Source: Bacteroidota bacterium (GTDB taxonomy: Bacteria > Bacteroidota > Bacteroidia > B-17B0 > Aurantibacillaceae). From it: 64,000 bases of DNA. Below, piece by piece: positions 7,280 through 17,600 of this stretch (its first letter is position 1; each line of letters begins with the position of its first letter). The stretch lies in contig JADBXZ010000043.1 of NCBI GenBank assembly GCA_020403265.1, forward strand, positions 1 to 64,000, read 5' to 3'. The notes beneath the pieces are model-generated. The model did no database searches, was not told the origin of the DNA, and worked only from the letters and a program-made list of their open reading frames with translations. Made by a program: the position numbers and the translations under genes.

Positions 7280-8116
7280 ATGAAAGCATTGTTTGACGAA
7301 GTTTCAATTAAAAGCAGTAAAATGGTAACAAGGCAATACAGCACCTCGTTCAGTTTAGGTATCCGCTTTTTAAGTCAGGAATTTCACCATCCTATATACA
7401 GTATTTATGGTTTCGTTAGGTTTGCAGATGAAATTGTTGATACATTTCATGACTACGACAAGAAGGTTCTTTTAGAGGAGTTCAGAAAAGACACCTATAC
7501 AGCTATTGAACGCAAAATAAGCCTTAACCCCATCCTGAATGCCTTTCAATGGGTGGTAAATAAATACAATATTGATCACGACCTCATCGAAACTTTCTTA
7601 AAAAGTATGGAGATGGATCTTAATAAACGGGAGTATACAGCTGAAGCTTACAAAGAATATATCGTTGGCAGTGCAGAAGTTGTTGGTTTAATGTGTTTAA
7701 AGGTATTTGTTCAAGGCAACGAGGATTTGTACAAAAAATTAACGCCAGAGGCAATGGCCCTGGGCAGTGCATTCCAAAAAATTAATTTCTTGCGCGATTT
7801 ACAAGCCGATTACAAAGGAATGGGCCGTGTCTACTTTCCAAATGTTAGTTTCGAAAACTTTGATGCATCAACCAAAGCAGAAATTGAAAAAGACATAGCT
7901 GCCGATTTTGATAAAGGCCTCACTGGTATTAAAATGCTTCCAAAGAAGGCCAGGCTTGGCGTTTATGTGGCCTATATTTATTACAAATCATTGTTTAATA
8001 AAATAAAAAATACCCCTGCCAGTCAAATTCTAGATGAAAGAATTCGAATTCCTAATGGACAAAAAGTGGCGTTGTTTGCCAAAAGTTACGTTAGAAATAG
8101 TTTGAATCTTTTATAA
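7280..8116 (+). CDS. crtB: phytoene synthase
   Basis: Condenses two geranylgeranyl diphosphates head to head to phytoene, the first committed carotenoid step. The 278-residue all-helical trans-prenyltransferase carries both Asp-rich magnesium sites: DEIVD at 50-54 and DLQAD at 173-177, plus RQYSTSFSLG near 18 and the GRVYFP motif. Length is normal. It starts four bases after the crtI stop and its TAA overlaps the next ATG (TAATG), so it is translationally coupled on both sides. Confidence 0.93.
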   Translation: MKALFDEVSIKSSKMVTRQYSTSFSLGIRFLSQEFHHPIYSIYGFVRFADEIVDTFHDYDKKVLLEEFRKDTYTAIERKISLNPILNAFQWVVNKYNIDHDLIETFLKSMEMDLNKREYTAEAYKEYIVGSAEVVGLMCLKVFVQGNEDLYKKLTPEAMALGSAFQKINFLRDLQADYKGMGRVYFPNVSFENFDASTKAEIEKDIAADFDKGLTGIKMLPKKARLGVYVAYIYYKSLFNKIKNTPASQILDERIRIPNGQKVALFAKSYVRNSLNLL

Positions 8117-8610
8117 TGAAACTATTTGCTTTTATACTTCTAATTCCTTTTTTAAACTCAACCTCTTTAAGCGAAATGCGAAATTTATTTGAAAAAATAA
8201 GTTATCAGGAGGTACATGTGCTTAAATTAAAGGAGATAAGCACTTCAGCTCAAAATCAAATTGCCGGTAATGTTAAACTGGCTTACTATGCAAGTGCTGT
8301 AATGACCTCGGCAAAGTATAAATTTAATCCTGCATCTAAGCTGAGTTTATTTAATGAAGGTAAAGGCCTTTTGGAAAAAGCAATAGCGGCGGATACTTCT
8401 TCTGTAGAAACAAGGTACATAAGATTTGTTTTGCAATCCAATGTGCCTTCAATTTTAAATTATAACAAACAAATTATTTCTGACAAAAAATATATTTTAT
8501 CTAACTTAGGCAAAATAAAAACAAATGATGGTGAATTGTACCTAAAAATTACCAGTTATCTTTTGGCAACAAAACAAATTCAGCAAAGTGAATTAGATAA
8601 AATTAAATGA
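8116..8610 (+). CDS. uncharacterised exported protein inside the carotenoid operon
   Basis: Not recognised. The 164-residue product has a short signal-like segment (residues 1-16) and then an almost entirely helical body with TPR-like spacing (LAYYASAVMTSAKYKFNP, LLEKAIAAD). No lipobox or catalytic motif is visible. It overlaps crtB by one base and idi by four (ATGA), so it is locked into the carotenoid operon. Location suggests a periplasmic or membrane-associated accessory role, but no function can be assigned from sequence. Confidence 0.75.
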   Translation: MKLFAFILLIPFLNSTSLSEMRNLFEKISYQEVHVLKLKEISTSAQNQIAGNVKLAYYASAVMTSAKYKFNPASKLSLFNEGKGLLEKAIAADTSSVETRYIRFVLQSNVPSILNYNKQIISDKKYILSNLGKIKTNDGELYLKITSYLLATKQIQQSELDKIK

Positions 8611-9113
8611 CAGAATACGTAATACTTGTAAACGAGAACGACCAACCTGTTGGAACAATGGAAAAAATGGAAGCACACCAAAAAGGTTTGCTTCATCGTG
8701 CATTTTCGGTTTTTGTTTTTAACGAGACGAATGAAATGCTATTGCAACAAAGAGCATTTTCAAAATACCACAGTGCCGGTTTATGGACCAATACTTGTTG
8801 CAGCCATCCGCGTCCTGGAGAAGAATTAATAAGTGCCGCCAAAAGAAGGCTAAAAGAAGAAATGGGTATTGAAACGGAGTTAACGCATCAAACAAGTTTT
8901 ATTTACAAAACCGATTTCGACAATGATTTAACTGAACATGAACTTGATCATGTTTTTGTAGGTAAGCACAATGAAAGTCCGGTAATTAATAAGGATGAGG
9001 TGAATGCTTATAAGTGGATTAGTTTAATTGATTTAAGAGCATGGATTAAAAATAAGCCTCAAGACTTTACATCATGGTTTAAAATTGTGATGCAAAATAG
9101 TTTTCCGGGTTAA
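8607..9113 (+). CDS. idi: isopentenyl-diphosphate delta-isomerase, type 1
   Basis: Interconverts IPP and DMAPP, supplying both prenyl precursors for carotenoid synthesis. The 168-residue Nudix-fold enzyme has the active-site cysteine in WTNTCCSHPRPGE (Cys65), the Nudix-like helix AAKRRLKEEMGIE at 77-90, and the glutamate segment TEHELDHVF near 109-117. Length matches the family. It is the last gene of the crtI-crtB operon, overlaps the preceding gene by four bases, and its stop overlaps the convergent DUF58 gene by four bases. Confidence 0.93.
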   Translation: MTEYVILVNENDQPVGTMEKMEAHQKGLLHRAFSVFVFNETNEMLLQQRAFSKYHSAGLWTNTCCSHPRPGEELISAAKRRLKEEMGIETELTHQTSFIYKTDFDNDLTEHELDHVFVGKHNESPVINKDEVNAYKWISLIDLRAWIKNKPQDFTSWFKIVMQNSFPG

Positions 9114-10018
9114 AGCATTGCCGCACGCTTAACCAAATAAGTGTATAAAATCTCGTTAAATCCTTTGTTAATATCAGCCTCCACAAAATCAATCTTGTAC
9201 ATACCGCAACGGTTTTTTAAATTTTCATAAAAACCACTTACTTTAGCTAAATAATCTTCTTTAACCTGATTTGGATTAAGTTTTATTTCTTCGCCACTTT
9301 CTAAATCAATAAAATGATAAGGTTTGTTTTCAAATTCAAAATCCAGTTCTTTTGATTTGTCAGTCACATGAAATAAAACTACTTCATGTTTTTTATATTT
9401 TAAATGCTGCATAGCAGAGAAAAGCTTTTCAATGTCATCGGATGACTCGAACATGTCACTAAAAATAATTACCAAAGAGCGTTGATGGATTACCTCAGCT
9501 ATTTGATTTATTGATTCAGCTGCGTTAGTTAATCCTGTTTTAGCCCCCTTATCAAGTAAATCATTCAATTCATTTAAAATTAGTTTTTGATGCGAAGGAC
9601 TACTTTTTGCCGGGTAATGTTTATTTATTTCACGATCAAAAAGTGTTAATCCAAAAGCATCACGTTGCTGTTTTAACAATTCGCATAAAGCAGCTACTGC
9701 ATAAATACTGAAAGTTAGCTTCGTATTCGGTTGATCAACCGGAAAATTCATACTGGCTGAAGAATCTATAACCAATTGGCAACGTAAATTTGTTTCCTCT
9801 TCGTATCGTTTGACAAATAACTTATCTGTACGAGCAAACAATTTCCAATCAATGTGCTTGCTACTTTCGCCTTTGTTGTATAATCTATGTTCTGCAAATT
9901 CTACACTAAAACCATGAAAAGGGCTTTTATGTAAACCCGTAATAAACCCTTCAACAACCTGTTTTGCAAGTAATTCTAAATTTTTAAATGGTTCTACTAA
10001 ACTCTTTTCAATTGCCAC
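9110..10018 (-). CDS. DUF58 / von Willebrand A-like protein
   Basis: A 302-residue cytoplasmic protein. The DUF58 signature is clear: FHGFSVEFAEHRLYNKGESSKHIDWKLFARTDKLFVKRYEEE near residues 36-80, followed by a vWA-type fold with a MIDAS-like DSSASM (about residues 87-92) and a second FSDMFES strand. Such proteins normally pair with a MoxR AAA+ ATPase, which is not next to this gene. Start is GTG at 10018; an in-frame stop lies a few codons upstream and no ATG is available. Convergent with idi, overlapping it by four bases. Exact role unknown; often linked to envelope stress or Bat-type aerotolerance loci. Confidence 0.85.
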   Translation of the reverse strand: MAIEKSLVEPFKNLELLAKQVVEGFITGLHKSPFHGFSVEFAEHRLYNKGESSKHIDWKLFARTDKLFVKRYEEETNLRCQLVIDSSASMNFPVDQPNTKLTFSIYAVAALCELLKQQRDAFGLTLFDREINKHYPAKSSPSHQKLILNELNDLLDKGAKTGLTNAAESINQIAEVIHQRSLVIIFSDMFESSDDIEKLFSAMQHLKYKKHEVVLFHVTDKSKELDFEFENKPYHFIDLESGEEIKLNPNQVKEDYLAKVSGFYENLKNRCGMYKIDFVEADINKGFNEILYTYLVKRAAML

Positions 10019-10162
10019 ATTAATATTTTACAAGATTAAATCACCAAATTATCAATAAATGGTCATTTTTAGCGATTATTGGTCAAATTTTTATATATTT
10101 TTATGTTTTCTCTATATTTTTTTTATATTCGTAGTTTAAAACATTGTTTTCATACAGATAAT

Positions 10163-13100
10163 ATGATAAAAAGGCTATTCACTTTCCTTACTCTAATTAT
10201 AGGACCATTATCAATTAACGCTCAACAAGATACGAGTTTTTGGTTCGTTGCTCCTAATATTTCTTCTACGATGGGTGACAATCCAATCGGGCTTCATATT
10301 CAAACCGGGACTTTGCCGAGCACTGTTTATGTTAGACAACCTGCCAATGTGGCGGCACTCAACTTTAGTTTTGTTATCGCAGCTAATACAACATCATTGG
10401 TAAATTTAACATCTTCTATTACAGCAATTGAAAGTTCACCTACTAACTCGGTTTCTAACAAAGGTATCTACATTAGTTCTACAAACCCAATTAACGCTTA
10501 TTATTCAATTACTTCTTCAGGAAACAAAGAACTCCTATCTCTTAAAGGCAAGCGTGCACTTGGTACCGATTTTTATTTGCCATTTCCAAACACATACAGC
10601 AGCACCACAACCTTTACAGATGTTGGTGTTGGATTTGATATTGTTGCAACCAGTGCCAGCTTAACTACTGTTTTAATTACGCCAAGGGCTGCCTGCATTG
10701 GCAGAGCTAAAAACGTAACCTTTGCTATTACCTTAACTCAAGGACAGACTTTTTCAATGAGAGACAATGGTGTCGTAAACCCAAGCGAGCTTGCCGGAAG
10801 TATTGTATCTGCAGACAAACCAATTGCCATAACAATCAACGGTGCAGTTTCCACCAATACAGCTTGTCATTCCACATTTGCTGATCAAATCACAAATACC
10901 TCTGAGATTGGCAAGGATTATGTGCTTATAAGAGGAACTGCTTCAAGCGAAGTGGCATATATACTAGCTCCGGAAAATGGCACAAGTTTATCAATTAATA
11001 CACCAACTGGTTCTGCAAGTTGGTTAATTAATAGTGGCGAAACATATTCTGTGAACATTTCTAATTTAACTTACATCAAAACAGGAAAACCAACTTATTT
11101 ATTTCAAATGGCAGGTTACGGTTGTAAATTAAGTGGTGCACAGTTACCAGCTGCATATTGTGCCGGATCTTATACCAACACATTTGTCAGATTAAGTGCA
11201 GATTCCTTAAATCTTCAACTATATACCAGAAATGGAAATCAAGGTACTTTTACGTTAACTAGTAATGGAACACCGGTTCCTATTTCACCTTCAAGTTTTA
11301 CAACTGTGCCAGGCACCGCCGGTGATTTAGTTGCTGCAAGATTGTATTTTACTACATCCCAAATTCCGGTTAATTCACATAACGTTTTAAGAAATGCCGG
11401 CGATTTATTTGGAGCTGCTGCGCATAATGGCGGTACTGCTGGCGGCAGTTCTTACGCATTTGGAAGTGAATTTGGAAGTGAAACTTTTGTAAAAGCAAGT
11501 GCAGTGCCAAGTGCTACTATTTGTGGTAATACAACTTACACTTTAGCTGGCATTATTGGAGGTGGTCCCAATACAGGTGTTTGGTCATATAATGGTTTTG
11601 GAACTTTTGGTTCATCCTTAACAACATACACCAGTAATGTTTACACACCTGCTCTAATTGACACACTCGTAAAGCCAACACCAACAACAGTGGGCGGTAT
11701 TATAAAATTTGTATTAACTAGCACCGGCATTTGCCCGAATAAAATTGACTCCTTTAAATTACACATTAAACAACCTCCAATTGTTAACCCGGGATTAGCC
11801 CAAACAATTTGTTCTAACAACGGAACTGTTCAATTAGGAGGCAATATAATTAGCTCATCCAATCAAGGTATATGGAATGCAGTAGCTCCCGCTAATGGAA
11901 CGTTTGTACCGGGGGCCAGCGTCTTAAACAGCATTTATAACCTTTCAAATACTGATACCTCAATGGCATTAATTAAATTGGTACTCACTAGTACCAACAC
12001 GCCGGGTTGCAATAATGAAAGGGATACATTAAAAATAACTGTTCGGAAAGCTCCGAAAGTATATGCCAGCTCTATTAATCCAATTCTTAGATGCGCCAAT
12101 AATCCAACCGTTTTCTTATCGGGAATTATTTCCGGTACAACCACCAGCACAGGTCAATGGCAAACTTTTGGAACTGGCGTTTTTATACCAAATAACTTGT
12201 CATTAATCAACAATTATATTCCGAGTGCTGCTGATATAGCTGCAGGAACTGTAAAACTTAGACTGGTAAGTACCAACAACCAACAATGTAAACCTGTAAT
12301 GGATAGTGTGAACGTTATTTTCACCCAACCACCAAGTGTAAATGTTGGACCTGATCTGAATAGTTGCAAAAACGCTCCAATAGTTGCTTTAAACGCAATC
12401 ATTTCGGGTACTGCAACAAGCACAGGTGTATGGTATGGCGGAAGTGGAACTTTTACAAATACGCCAACATCTTTAACACCAACCTATATTGCAACCCCAA
12501 CAGAAACAGCTAATGGCTTTGTAGTACTAAGTTTTAGTACTACTTCAAATGGTTTGTGTTTTGGTGCGAGCGACCAAATCAGAATTGATTTTAGAGATGA
12601 ACCTAGTGCTAACTTTACTGTTAGTCCTGTTTGTTTAAATCAGCCTTCTAATTTTATTGACTTATCTATTAATTCCTATCCAACTCCTTTAAGCTCTTGG
12701 TTATGGAATTTCGGAAACGGGATTACATCAACTACTGTTAACCCTGTAATAACCTATACTGCCCCTGGAACCTACTCGACAACTTTGGAAGTTAAAAATA
12801 ATTATGGGTGTGCCAATTCTGTAACCAGAATTGCAACTGTTTATGGATTACCTACAGCAAGCTTTTCAATTGGCAGAGAATGCTCTGGCTCGGCTCAAAA
12901 AATTAATTTCACAGATTTGTCAACCATACAAGCTCCGGGCTCCATTTCAGCTAATGGGTATTATTGGGATTTTGGTGGTTTTGGTTTTTCCTTTGCAAAG
13001 GATACATCATTGATTTTTCCGGGTCAAGGCATTTATAACATTACACATGTTGTAACGAGCACCAATAATTGCCAAAGTAGCATTACCAAGTCGGTTAATA

Positions 13101-13636
13101 TTACACCAAGACCAGTTGCCAAGTTTGTTTATTCTATAAGTAATTTAGTTAGTTTAACAAGTAACATTGCTTTTATTGACTCCAGTATAGCGGCTGTATC
13201 CTGGGCTTGGAATTTTGGTAATGGTGAAACCAGCACCATTCAAAACCCTAGTACAACTTACACAGCTAATGGAACATATACTGTTTCTTTAACTATTACC
13301 GATCAATTTGGTTGCATTAGTTCATTCACCAATATAGTTAGAATAAACAATGTTGCATCAGAAATCACTAAGCTGATTCCAAATATGATTTCACCAAACA
13401 ATGATGGCAAAAATGATATTTGGCGACTCGATTTTATAAATGTGTTTTATCCTAACGCCGAAATTTCAATATTTAATCGTTGGGGAGAAGAACTGTTTAA
13501 AAGTACAGGGTATTCCAATGCATGGGATGGAAGTTATAAAGGAAACCCTTTACCTGTTGGTGCATATTTTTACGTGATAAAATTAAAAGATAACGAAGAT
13601 AGAATCTTCAAAGGAACAGTAACCTTATTAAAGTAA
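10163..13636 (+). CDS. giant surface protein: IgGFc-binding domain, Ig-like and PKD repeats, T9SS CHU_C domain
   Basis: Predicted T9SS-exported adhesin of 1157 residues. Signal peptide at 1-20 (MIKRLFTF...INAQ). Residues 21-440 match the IgGFc-binding-type N-domain (DTSFWFVAP start; NKGIYISSTNPINAYY). Four Cys-paired Ig-like repeats of about 90 residues follow (about 452-812), each with a G-x-W and closing LxSTxxxC pattern. Three PKD domains (WLWNFGNG, YYWDFGG, WAWNFGNG) lie at about 812-1066. The last 86 residues are a gliding-motility-associated C-terminal domain (SPNNDGKNDIW...FNRWGEELF...WDG...PVGAYFY). ATG 10163 is preferred over TTG 10079 because it begins the signal peptide. Three bases separate it from the PorP/SprF gene. 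Ligand unknown. Confidence 0.88.
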   Translation: MIKRLFTFLTLIIGPLSINAQQDTSFWFVAPNISSTMGDNPIGLHIQTGTLPSTVYVRQPANVAALNFSFVIAANTTSLVNLTSSITAIESSPTNSVSNKGIYISSTNPINAYYSITSSGNKELLSLKGKRALGTDFYLPFPNTYSSTTTFTDVGVGFDIVATSASLTTVLITPRAACIGRAKNVTFAITLTQGQTFSMRDNGVVNPSELAGSIVSADKPIAITINGAVSTNTACHSTFADQITNTSEIGKDYVLIRGTASSEVAYILAPENGTSLSINTPTGSASWLINSGETYSVNISNLTYIKTGKPTYLFQMAGYGCKLSGAQLPAAYCAGSYTNTFVRLSADSLNLQLYTRNGNQGTFTLTSNGTPVPISPSSFTTVPGTAGDLVAARLYFTTSQIPVNSHNVLRNAGDLFGAAAHNGGTAGGSSYAFGSEFGSETFVKASAVPSATICGNTTYTLAGIIGGGPNTGVWSYNGFGTFGSSLTTYTSNVYTPALIDTLVKPTPTTVGGIIKFVLTSTGICPNKIDSFKLHIKQPPIVNPGLAQTICSNNGTVQLGGNIISSSNQGIWNAVAPANGTFVPGASVLNSIYNLSNTDTSMALIKLVLTSTNTPGCNNERDTLKITVRKAPKVYASSINPILRCANNPTVFLSGIISGTTTSTGQWQTFGTGVFIPNNLSLINNYIPSAADIAAGTVKLRLVSTNNQQCKPVMDSVNVIFTQPPSVNVGPDLNSCKNAPIVALNAIISGTATSTGVWYGGSGTFTNTPTSLTPTYIATPTETANGFVVLSFSTTSNGLCFGASDQIRIDFRDEPSANFTVSPVCLNQPSNFIDLSINSYPTPLSSWLWNFGNGITSTTVNPVITYTAPGTYSTTLEVKNNYGCANSVTRIATVYGLPTASFSIGRECSGSAQKINFTDLSTIQAPGSISANGYYWDFGGFGFSFAKDTSLIFPGQGIYNITHVVTSTNNCQSSITKSVNITPRPVAKFVYSISNLVSLTSNIAFIDSSIAAVSWAWNFGNGETSTIQNPSTTYTANGTYTVSLTITDQFGCISSFTNIVRINNVASEITKLIPNMISPNNDGKNDIWRLDFINVFYPNAEISIFNRWGEELFKSTGYSNAWDGSYKGNPLPVGAYFYVIKLKDNEDRIFKGTVTLLK

Positions 13637-13639
13637 AAC

Positions 13640-14653
13640 ATGAAGTTAAAATTATATATTATTTTGGGTTTAATTTGTTATGCATGGTTAGTTAATGCAC
13701 AACAACAAACCTTATTTACGAATTTCATCAATAATCCTTTTTTGTATAATCCGGCATATGCAGGCGTATTCCAAGGTCAAGAGTATGCTTTACAATATAG
13801 GCAACAATGGAATGGATTTGAAGACGCACCAAGAACTGCTTATTTGAATGGATATGGTACTTTAAAAAAGAAACCAAATATGGCTATTGGTGGTACAGTT
13901 ATGAATGACCGTGTTGGTTTATTAAATCAAACTGCGTTTTCAGGAGCATATGCATATCATTTAAAACTTAATAAGAATTACAAATTGGGCTTTGGAATTA
14001 GTGCAGGTGCCGCTCAGTATAATGTTAAGATCTATGATGCAAAACCTTATCCAACAGATTTAGATGATCCGTTTTTAAGAAGTAATATTTTAAATGCGAA
14101 TGTATTTGATGCGAATGCCGGATTATATCTTTATTCATCTAAATTTTTCTTCAGCTTCAGCAGCCTTTCGCTGGTTAGTTCAAGAATTAATTGGAGTAAT
14201 GCAAACGGCAAACTAACTGCGCACAACTACGTTAGTACAGGTTACAACTTTACGTTAGATAAAAAGAAAAAAGAATGGGTATTGCAGCCAAGTATTTTAG
14301 CAAGATTTAATTCACCGGCACCATACCAAATAGAAGGTAATTTGAAATTAACCTACAAAAACAGTTATTGGGTTGCATTTAACTATCGTCAAAATGAGTC
14401 TCTATCAGGTATGATTGGAGCAACCATTATGGATCAATTCACTGTAGCCTATGCTTACGATTACACAACAACGCAACTACAAAATTACTCAACTGGCTCA
14501 CACGAAATTGTTTTGAAGTTTAGTAAAGCTGCCAAAAAACGTAAAACCACCACTGATAAAGTGTTAGATGCTGATGAAGAAGAATTTAATAACATTGACA
14601 ATTCAATTAAAAGTAACTTAAAAAACAAAAAAACTGAAGATGAAAAAAAATAA
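13640..14653 (+). CDS. PorP/SprF family T9SS outer-membrane protein (copy 1)
   Basis: A 337-residue outer-membrane protein with a signal peptide (residues 1-20, ending NAQ) and the family opening: LFTNFINNPFLYNPAYAGV...ALQYRQQWNGFEDAPRTAYLNGYG. The rest alternates amphipathic strands of a beta-barrel, and the C-terminus ends in a charged KKxKTEDEKK tail. SprF is required for secretion of the CHU_C-tagged adhesin SprB in Flavobacterium johnsoniae, so this gene is the likely dedicated partner of the CHU_C protein just upstream. It overlaps the next giant gene by 14 bases, which supports co-translation. Confidence 0.88.
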   Translation: MKLKLYIILGLICYAWLVNAQQQTLFTNFINNPFLYNPAYAGVFQGQEYALQYRQQWNGFEDAPRTAYLNGYGTLKKKPNMAIGGTVMNDRVGLLNQTAFSGAYAYHLKLNKNYKLGFGISAGAAQYNVKIYDAKPYPTDLDDPFLRSNILNANVFDANAGLYLYSSKFFFSFSSLSLVSSRINWSNANGKLTAHNYVSTGYNFTLDKKKKEWVLQPSILARFNSPAPYQIEGNLKLTYKNSYWVAFNYRQNESLSGMIGATIMDQFTVAYAYDYTTTQLQNYSTGSHEIVLKFSKAAKKRKTTTDKVLDADEEEFNNIDNSIKSNLKNKKTEDEKK

Positions 14654-17600
14654 ATTAGTCATACTGTTTTTTATTTTTATCGCCAACACGGTAAATTTAT
14701 CCGCACAAATTGACACCAGTTTTTGGTTCGCGGCACCTTGGGTAACGCCTGACCATTGGTGGAAAGATGATATCAAATTCCATTTTTCAGGACAACCTGG
14801 AACGGTTGTGCGATTTAGGCAACCTGCTTTAAGTGGGCCAAATAAATATGATACAACTTTTGTTCTGGATTTCACCGGAACTTTTGATTACACGATGTGG
14901 AAAAACAAAATTGCGAATGCCAGTTCACTCGGTTACAATTTTTGGGAATCGCGCCCGGCTAACACAGTTTTGCCATATGGATTGTACATTTCAGCTGCAA
15001 CAAACCCAACAGTACCGGCAAATACAAACGCCAACATAACTGTTGTTTATGATGTTATTACACGTGCAACTAACTTTTTTAATCCAGAAACTTTCTCACT
15101 AAAAGGTCAAAATGGCTTTGGTAAAGATTTCTTTTGCCCATTTCAAACCAGGTGGTTTAACCAAACATTAGGCGGCGATTTAAATGGAGATGCGATTGTA
15201 ACACAACCAAAACAACAAATTAATATTGTTGCAACCAAAGCTAACACAACAGTTTGGATACTGCCGAAAACAACAGTTGTCGGTCATCCAGCCAACATAA
15301 CCTATAGTGTTTTATTAGTTAACCCGGGAGATGTTTACACCATTGAAAATACATTTCAAAATACTAATGTTGTTGGAAATAATTTAAGTGGTACTGCCAT
15401 CAGTTCCGATAAAGATATTTGTGTTACTGTAGCAGATGACTCAGTTAGAGGGGTAACAGGATGTTTTGATTTAATGGGTGATCAAATTGTACCGGTTGAA
15501 ATTACTGGGCGTGATTACATCTTGAACAAAGGATTTATGAATGGGCCGGAACATGAAGGTGCTTATGTTGTTGCAACTGATAATTTTACGCAACTAACGA
15601 TTAATGATGGTGTAACCACAACAACATTAATGAATAAAGGTGATACCTATCATTACAAAACCACACAGCCCTTAACTTTTATTAGTTCAACAAAAAAAGT
15701 ATATTGCTTGCATGCTTCCGGTACCGGTTGTGAATTAGGTGAGGCAATCCTTCCTCCGCTGAGTTGCGCAGGATCAAGTTTAGTTGCTTTTTCGAGAACA
15801 AACGACCAAGGATTTTATATTAACCTGTTGTGCAAAAACGGTGCACAAAATTCATTTACTTTAACAAATAGTACGGGTACCCTATCCATTCCGGTTCCAA
15901 GCACAGCCTTTGTTCAAGTTCCCGGAACTACAACCCTTATTGGTGGACCGTTCTGGGGAGCTCAACTTAATTTAACGAGTTTGGTAACCTGCCCAATTGG
16001 CACCTATACAATCCTAAATACATATACTTCTGCTGCTTTTCCTTCACCAAATGATTTTGCCTTAGGTGTATTTGGCGGAAATGCCTCTACGGGCGGGTTA
16101 TTTCACTACATGTCTTCCTTTTTAAGAAAAGTACAAGTTGTCACGCAACCAACAGTTCAGGTATGCGCCGGAACGCCTTCTGTTTTATTAACAGGCACAG
16201 TAACTGGAGGTGCTATCACTGGTATTTGGACTACAAGTGGGAGCGGCACCTTTTCACCAGTTTATACATCTACTTTAAACACCGTATCAGTACCTTATTT
16301 CTTTTCATCTTCCGATGCTCTGTCAACCAATATTAATTTTACCTTAACTTCCGTTGGAAGTTGTGAGCCGGTTAGCAATACGGCCACTGTAACAATTAAT
16401 AAACAACCACAAATTACAATCACCAACACCATTGCACCGGTTTGCAAAAACAATGTAACATTTCTGAATTTGTCAGCTTCAGTTTTACCGGGTACTGCAT
16501 TATCTGCTAATTGGACAGGTGGAAACGGCGGTATTTACGGCGTGCCAGGACCAATAACTACTTATACTCCGTCTTCTACAGATATTACTGCCGGGATTAT
16601 TAATTTCACATTAACAAGTTCAGGGCCTAATCCGGGATGTGTTAATACATCTACTAATTTAACTGTAACATTCATTAACCCTCCACAAATTTCAACAACC
16701 AGTACATTTGCATGTACCAATCAAAGTGTAATTACGCTTTCTGCAACAGCGATTGGATCAACGTTAGCTCCAACTTGGAACACAGGAACCGGAACCGGTT
16801 TGTTTTTTCCAACTAATCAAACATTGATTCCAACCTATCAATTAAGTGTTTCTGATTATACACTCAGTAATATCATTTTTACAGTTACATTGCCAGGTCA
16901 AGATGGCTGTGCGCCAGTTAGCACAACCTCAACATTAAATATTATTCCTCAACCAAGTATTTTAACCAGCGCAACCGGAACAATTTGTTCTACAACTTCA
17001 TTAGTTGCATTGAGTGGAACTATTTCGGGAGGGTTACCCGGAAATTGGGCCACTTACAATGGCACAGGAGCTTTTACACAAATACCAACTTCTAATGCAT
17101 CTTATACTTTAAGTACAAATGATCAAAATTTAAGTGAGATAAAATTCTTTTTAACTACAACGGGAGGAATTTGCCCACCATCTAGTTCCGACACAGTGCG
17201 CGTGCGTATCTCTCAAGCGCCACTTGTTCAGATAACCTCTACAACCACCTCTGTCTGCCGAAACGCCCCTATCCCATTAACAGGAACCATTACAGGTAAT
17301 TTCAATAGCTTTAATTGGAGTGCACCATTTACAAGTGCTCCCGGAACGTTTACACCTAATTCAATTTCATTAAATACCCAGTACTTTCCAACTGCTGCAA
17401 ATTTGAGTGCAGGCACTGTCATTATTAGATTAGAAGCACTAAGTAATAATTGTCCTCCATCCAGTCAAACATTAGCAGTAACTTTTGTCGATTCTCCTGA
17501 AGCCTTATTTTCAATCAGTGCAAGGCGTTGTGCAAATGATCCGGTTTTGTTTACAAATAACTCTTTAGCTAATGGTACAAGCGGCTTAACCTATAACTGG

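Noticed and set aside
9110-10018. Bat/MoxR aerotolerance operon
   Set aside because: Only the DUF58 gene is present; no MoxR ATPase, BatA/B or other vWA gene lies next to it.
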